This document shows positions 5,672-6,679 of a stretch of DNA of 6,679 nt, in pieces. Positions within the stretch are counted from its first letter, which is position 1; each line of letters starts with the position of its first letter. The notes below the pieces were generated by a model. The model saw nothing but the letters and a program-made list of their open reading frames with translations. It made no database searches and had not been told where the DNA came from. Origin of the DNA: an uncultured Treponema sp. (GTDB taxonomy: Bacteria > Spirochaetota > Spirochaetia > Treponematales > Treponemataceae); assembly GCA_937901865.1 (NCBI GenBank), contig CALDID010000262.1:1-6679 (forward strand). Direction: 5' to 3'. A program made the position numbers and the translations under genes.

Positions 5672-5718
5672 GTCACTCTGTATAATACAATAGCAATATT
5701 ACAATGTTATAAAAAATA

Positions 5719-6679
5719 TTACTTACTTCTAAACTCCAAATACTCTGTATATTTCTGTGCCATCAGATTTTTGATGTAGCTTTCCATATACGAATAATCT
5801 GGATTACCCGCTGAATCGACTGGGAGAATAAGTTTGTATGCCTTTAACCTGTCCTGTGTTATAGAATGTGCGTGTCCAAATCTATCGGCTTGTTGTGAAA
5901 TAATCCTGCTCAAAAATAAAAGAGAAAATTTTGCCAATCCAAGTTTAGAATATAAAACAGTAACATGAGAATCTACAGCCATAAAAGCAGGTTGATAATA
6001 GGCAAGTCCAGCACCTCCATCTCCATCATTATTTAAGGTTATACAGTTCCCTTCAAAATGTTTCTTCGAGTTTTTTGAAACAAAGGCTTTTAATCCATTG
6101 TTGATTTTCTTTGCAGAAATCAGAGGAATATTTCCATCTCCTAAAATATTCATATTGTTTTGATTGCCTTTTTGGAATGTAAAAATTTCGGAAATCTCAA
6201 ACGGCTTCCACTCTTTCTCTTCCAGCTGTTCCACCGTCCTTGCATTTTCCTTGCACTCATTTAGTCTTTCTGCAGCGAAGTCCAGATATTCCTCAAGTTT
6301 ATGCTCTTCAACCTCTTTTATGTATTCTTCCATAAAATCGTAATCGATTTGACCAGTTGATGTTACGGGGAGAAGAGCTTTTGTTCTAGAAAGTCTACCT
6401 AAAGTTGCACCATTACCACCCCAGTTAAATTTCCCCATTTGCAATTGAATTAACTTAGTAACAAAAAGAGCATTTTCCTTTTTGCAATTTTCATAGTTCA
6501 GAACTTGAATATTCTGACCTGTATAAAATTCGTGAGGCTGATAAAATACAGTCTGTGTATCCAAACCGATTGTAATACAATTTCCCGAATCTTTTTCAAA
6601 GCCTACTTTCTGATTCTCTGAAACAAAAAGATTCAAGCCATTTGAAACATCGCTTCTAGTAATATATGGAACATCGCCA
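5719..6679 (-). CDS. Restriction-modification specificity subunit (HsdS-like), 5' truncated
   Basis: The C-terminal 319 residues of a DNA specificity subunit (Methylase_S type), which selects the target for a partner methyltransferase and nuclease. The frame is open to the window edge, starting GDVPYITRSDVSNGLNLFVS, so the true start lies outside. Two similar halves are clear. Half 1 has GDVPYITRSDVSNGL, GNCIT, YQP and then LPVTSTGQIDYDFMEEYI near residue 103. Half 2 starts at EWKPFEISEIFTFQKG near 156 and has GDGNIPLISAKKINNGL, GNCIT, YYQP and LPVDSAGNPDYSYMESYI near 285. A helical linker (about 115-155) joins them and a second helix ends the protein. This is the usual two-target-domain layout for a bipartite recognition site, in type I systems or BcgI-like type II systems. 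The methylase and nuclease genes would lie to the right. It is much AT-richer than the kinase operon, consistent with transfer. The DNA target cannot be read from sequence. Confidence 0.88.
   Translation of the reverse strand, partial: GDVPYITRSDVSNGLNLFVSENQKVGFEKDSGNCITIGLDTQTVFYQPHEFYTGQNIQVLNYENCKKENALFVTKLIQLQMGKFNWGGNGATLGRLSRTKALLPVTSTGQIDYDFMEEYIKEVEEHKLEEYLDFAAERLNECKENARTVEQLEEKEWKPFEISEIFTFQKGNQNNMNILGDGNIPLISAKKINNGLKAFVSKNSKKHFEGNCITLNNDGDGGAGLAYYQPAFMAVDSHVTVLYSKLGLAKFSLLFLSRIISQQADRFGHAHSITQDRLKAYKLILPVDSAGNPDYSYMESYIKNLMAQKYTEYLEFRSK

Overview
The window looks like a chromosomal piece of an anaerobic, Gram-positive-lineage bacterium. A Bacillota of the Negativicutes or Clostridia type is my best guess. 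The grounds are purine-rich Shine-Dalgarno sequences, an extended -10 promoter, a NimA-like flavoprotein, a sensor kinase with a C-terminal Hpt plus helical tail, and a PD-(D/E)XK 'Rpn-type' nuclease with degraded relatives. This assignment comes from family resemblance only; no rRNA or other marker gene is present.

Left part (1-4070, + strand, fairly GC-rich, GCG/CGC-heavy codons): the window opens inside the C-terminus of an unrecognised gene (stop at 173-175). A strong extended -10 promoter follows (185-215). It should drive a two-gene operon: a 978-residue membrane hybrid histidine kinase (264-3200; TM region, HAMP, HisKA, HATPase, REC, Hpt, helical tail) and, 15 bases later, a 166-residue pyridoxamine-phosphate-oxidase-like (NimA-type) flavoprotein (3216-3716). 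The 3' region of this operon carries a six-unit array with a 41-42 base period (3741-3972). Two hairpins follow, the second a good rho-independent terminator (4042-4070).

Middle part (about 4090-4590, AT-richer, - strand logic) is a graveyard of accessory genes. It holds a leftward terminator (4092-4122), a 58-base near-identical fragment of the neighbouring Rpn gene (within 4165-4262), and a cluster of ACAGTACTGT palindromes in a 23-base tandem repeat (4265-4319). It also holds the fused start and end of an AlbA_2/Schlafen-type ATP-binding regulator that has lost its middle (4331-4503), and a long bidirectional hairpin terminator (4548-4584).

Right part (4597-6679, - strand): an intact Rpn/PD-(D/E)XK nuclease-transposase family gene (4597-5598) has a promoter whose -10 box ends six bases before the ATG, which predicts a leaderless mRNA. 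The same ACAGTACTGT palindrome (5656-5671) sits just upstream of that promoter. Beyond it is the C-terminal part of a restriction-modification specificity subunit (HsdS-like; 5719 to the window end), visibly AT-rich, with two similar target-recognition halves. The right half therefore looks like the edge of a defence or mobile-gene island next to a core-like signalling operon. No complete new system is visible. The most notable unexplained elements are the 42-base array, the palindrome family, and the two minus-strand genes whose -10 boxes sit unusually close to their start codons.
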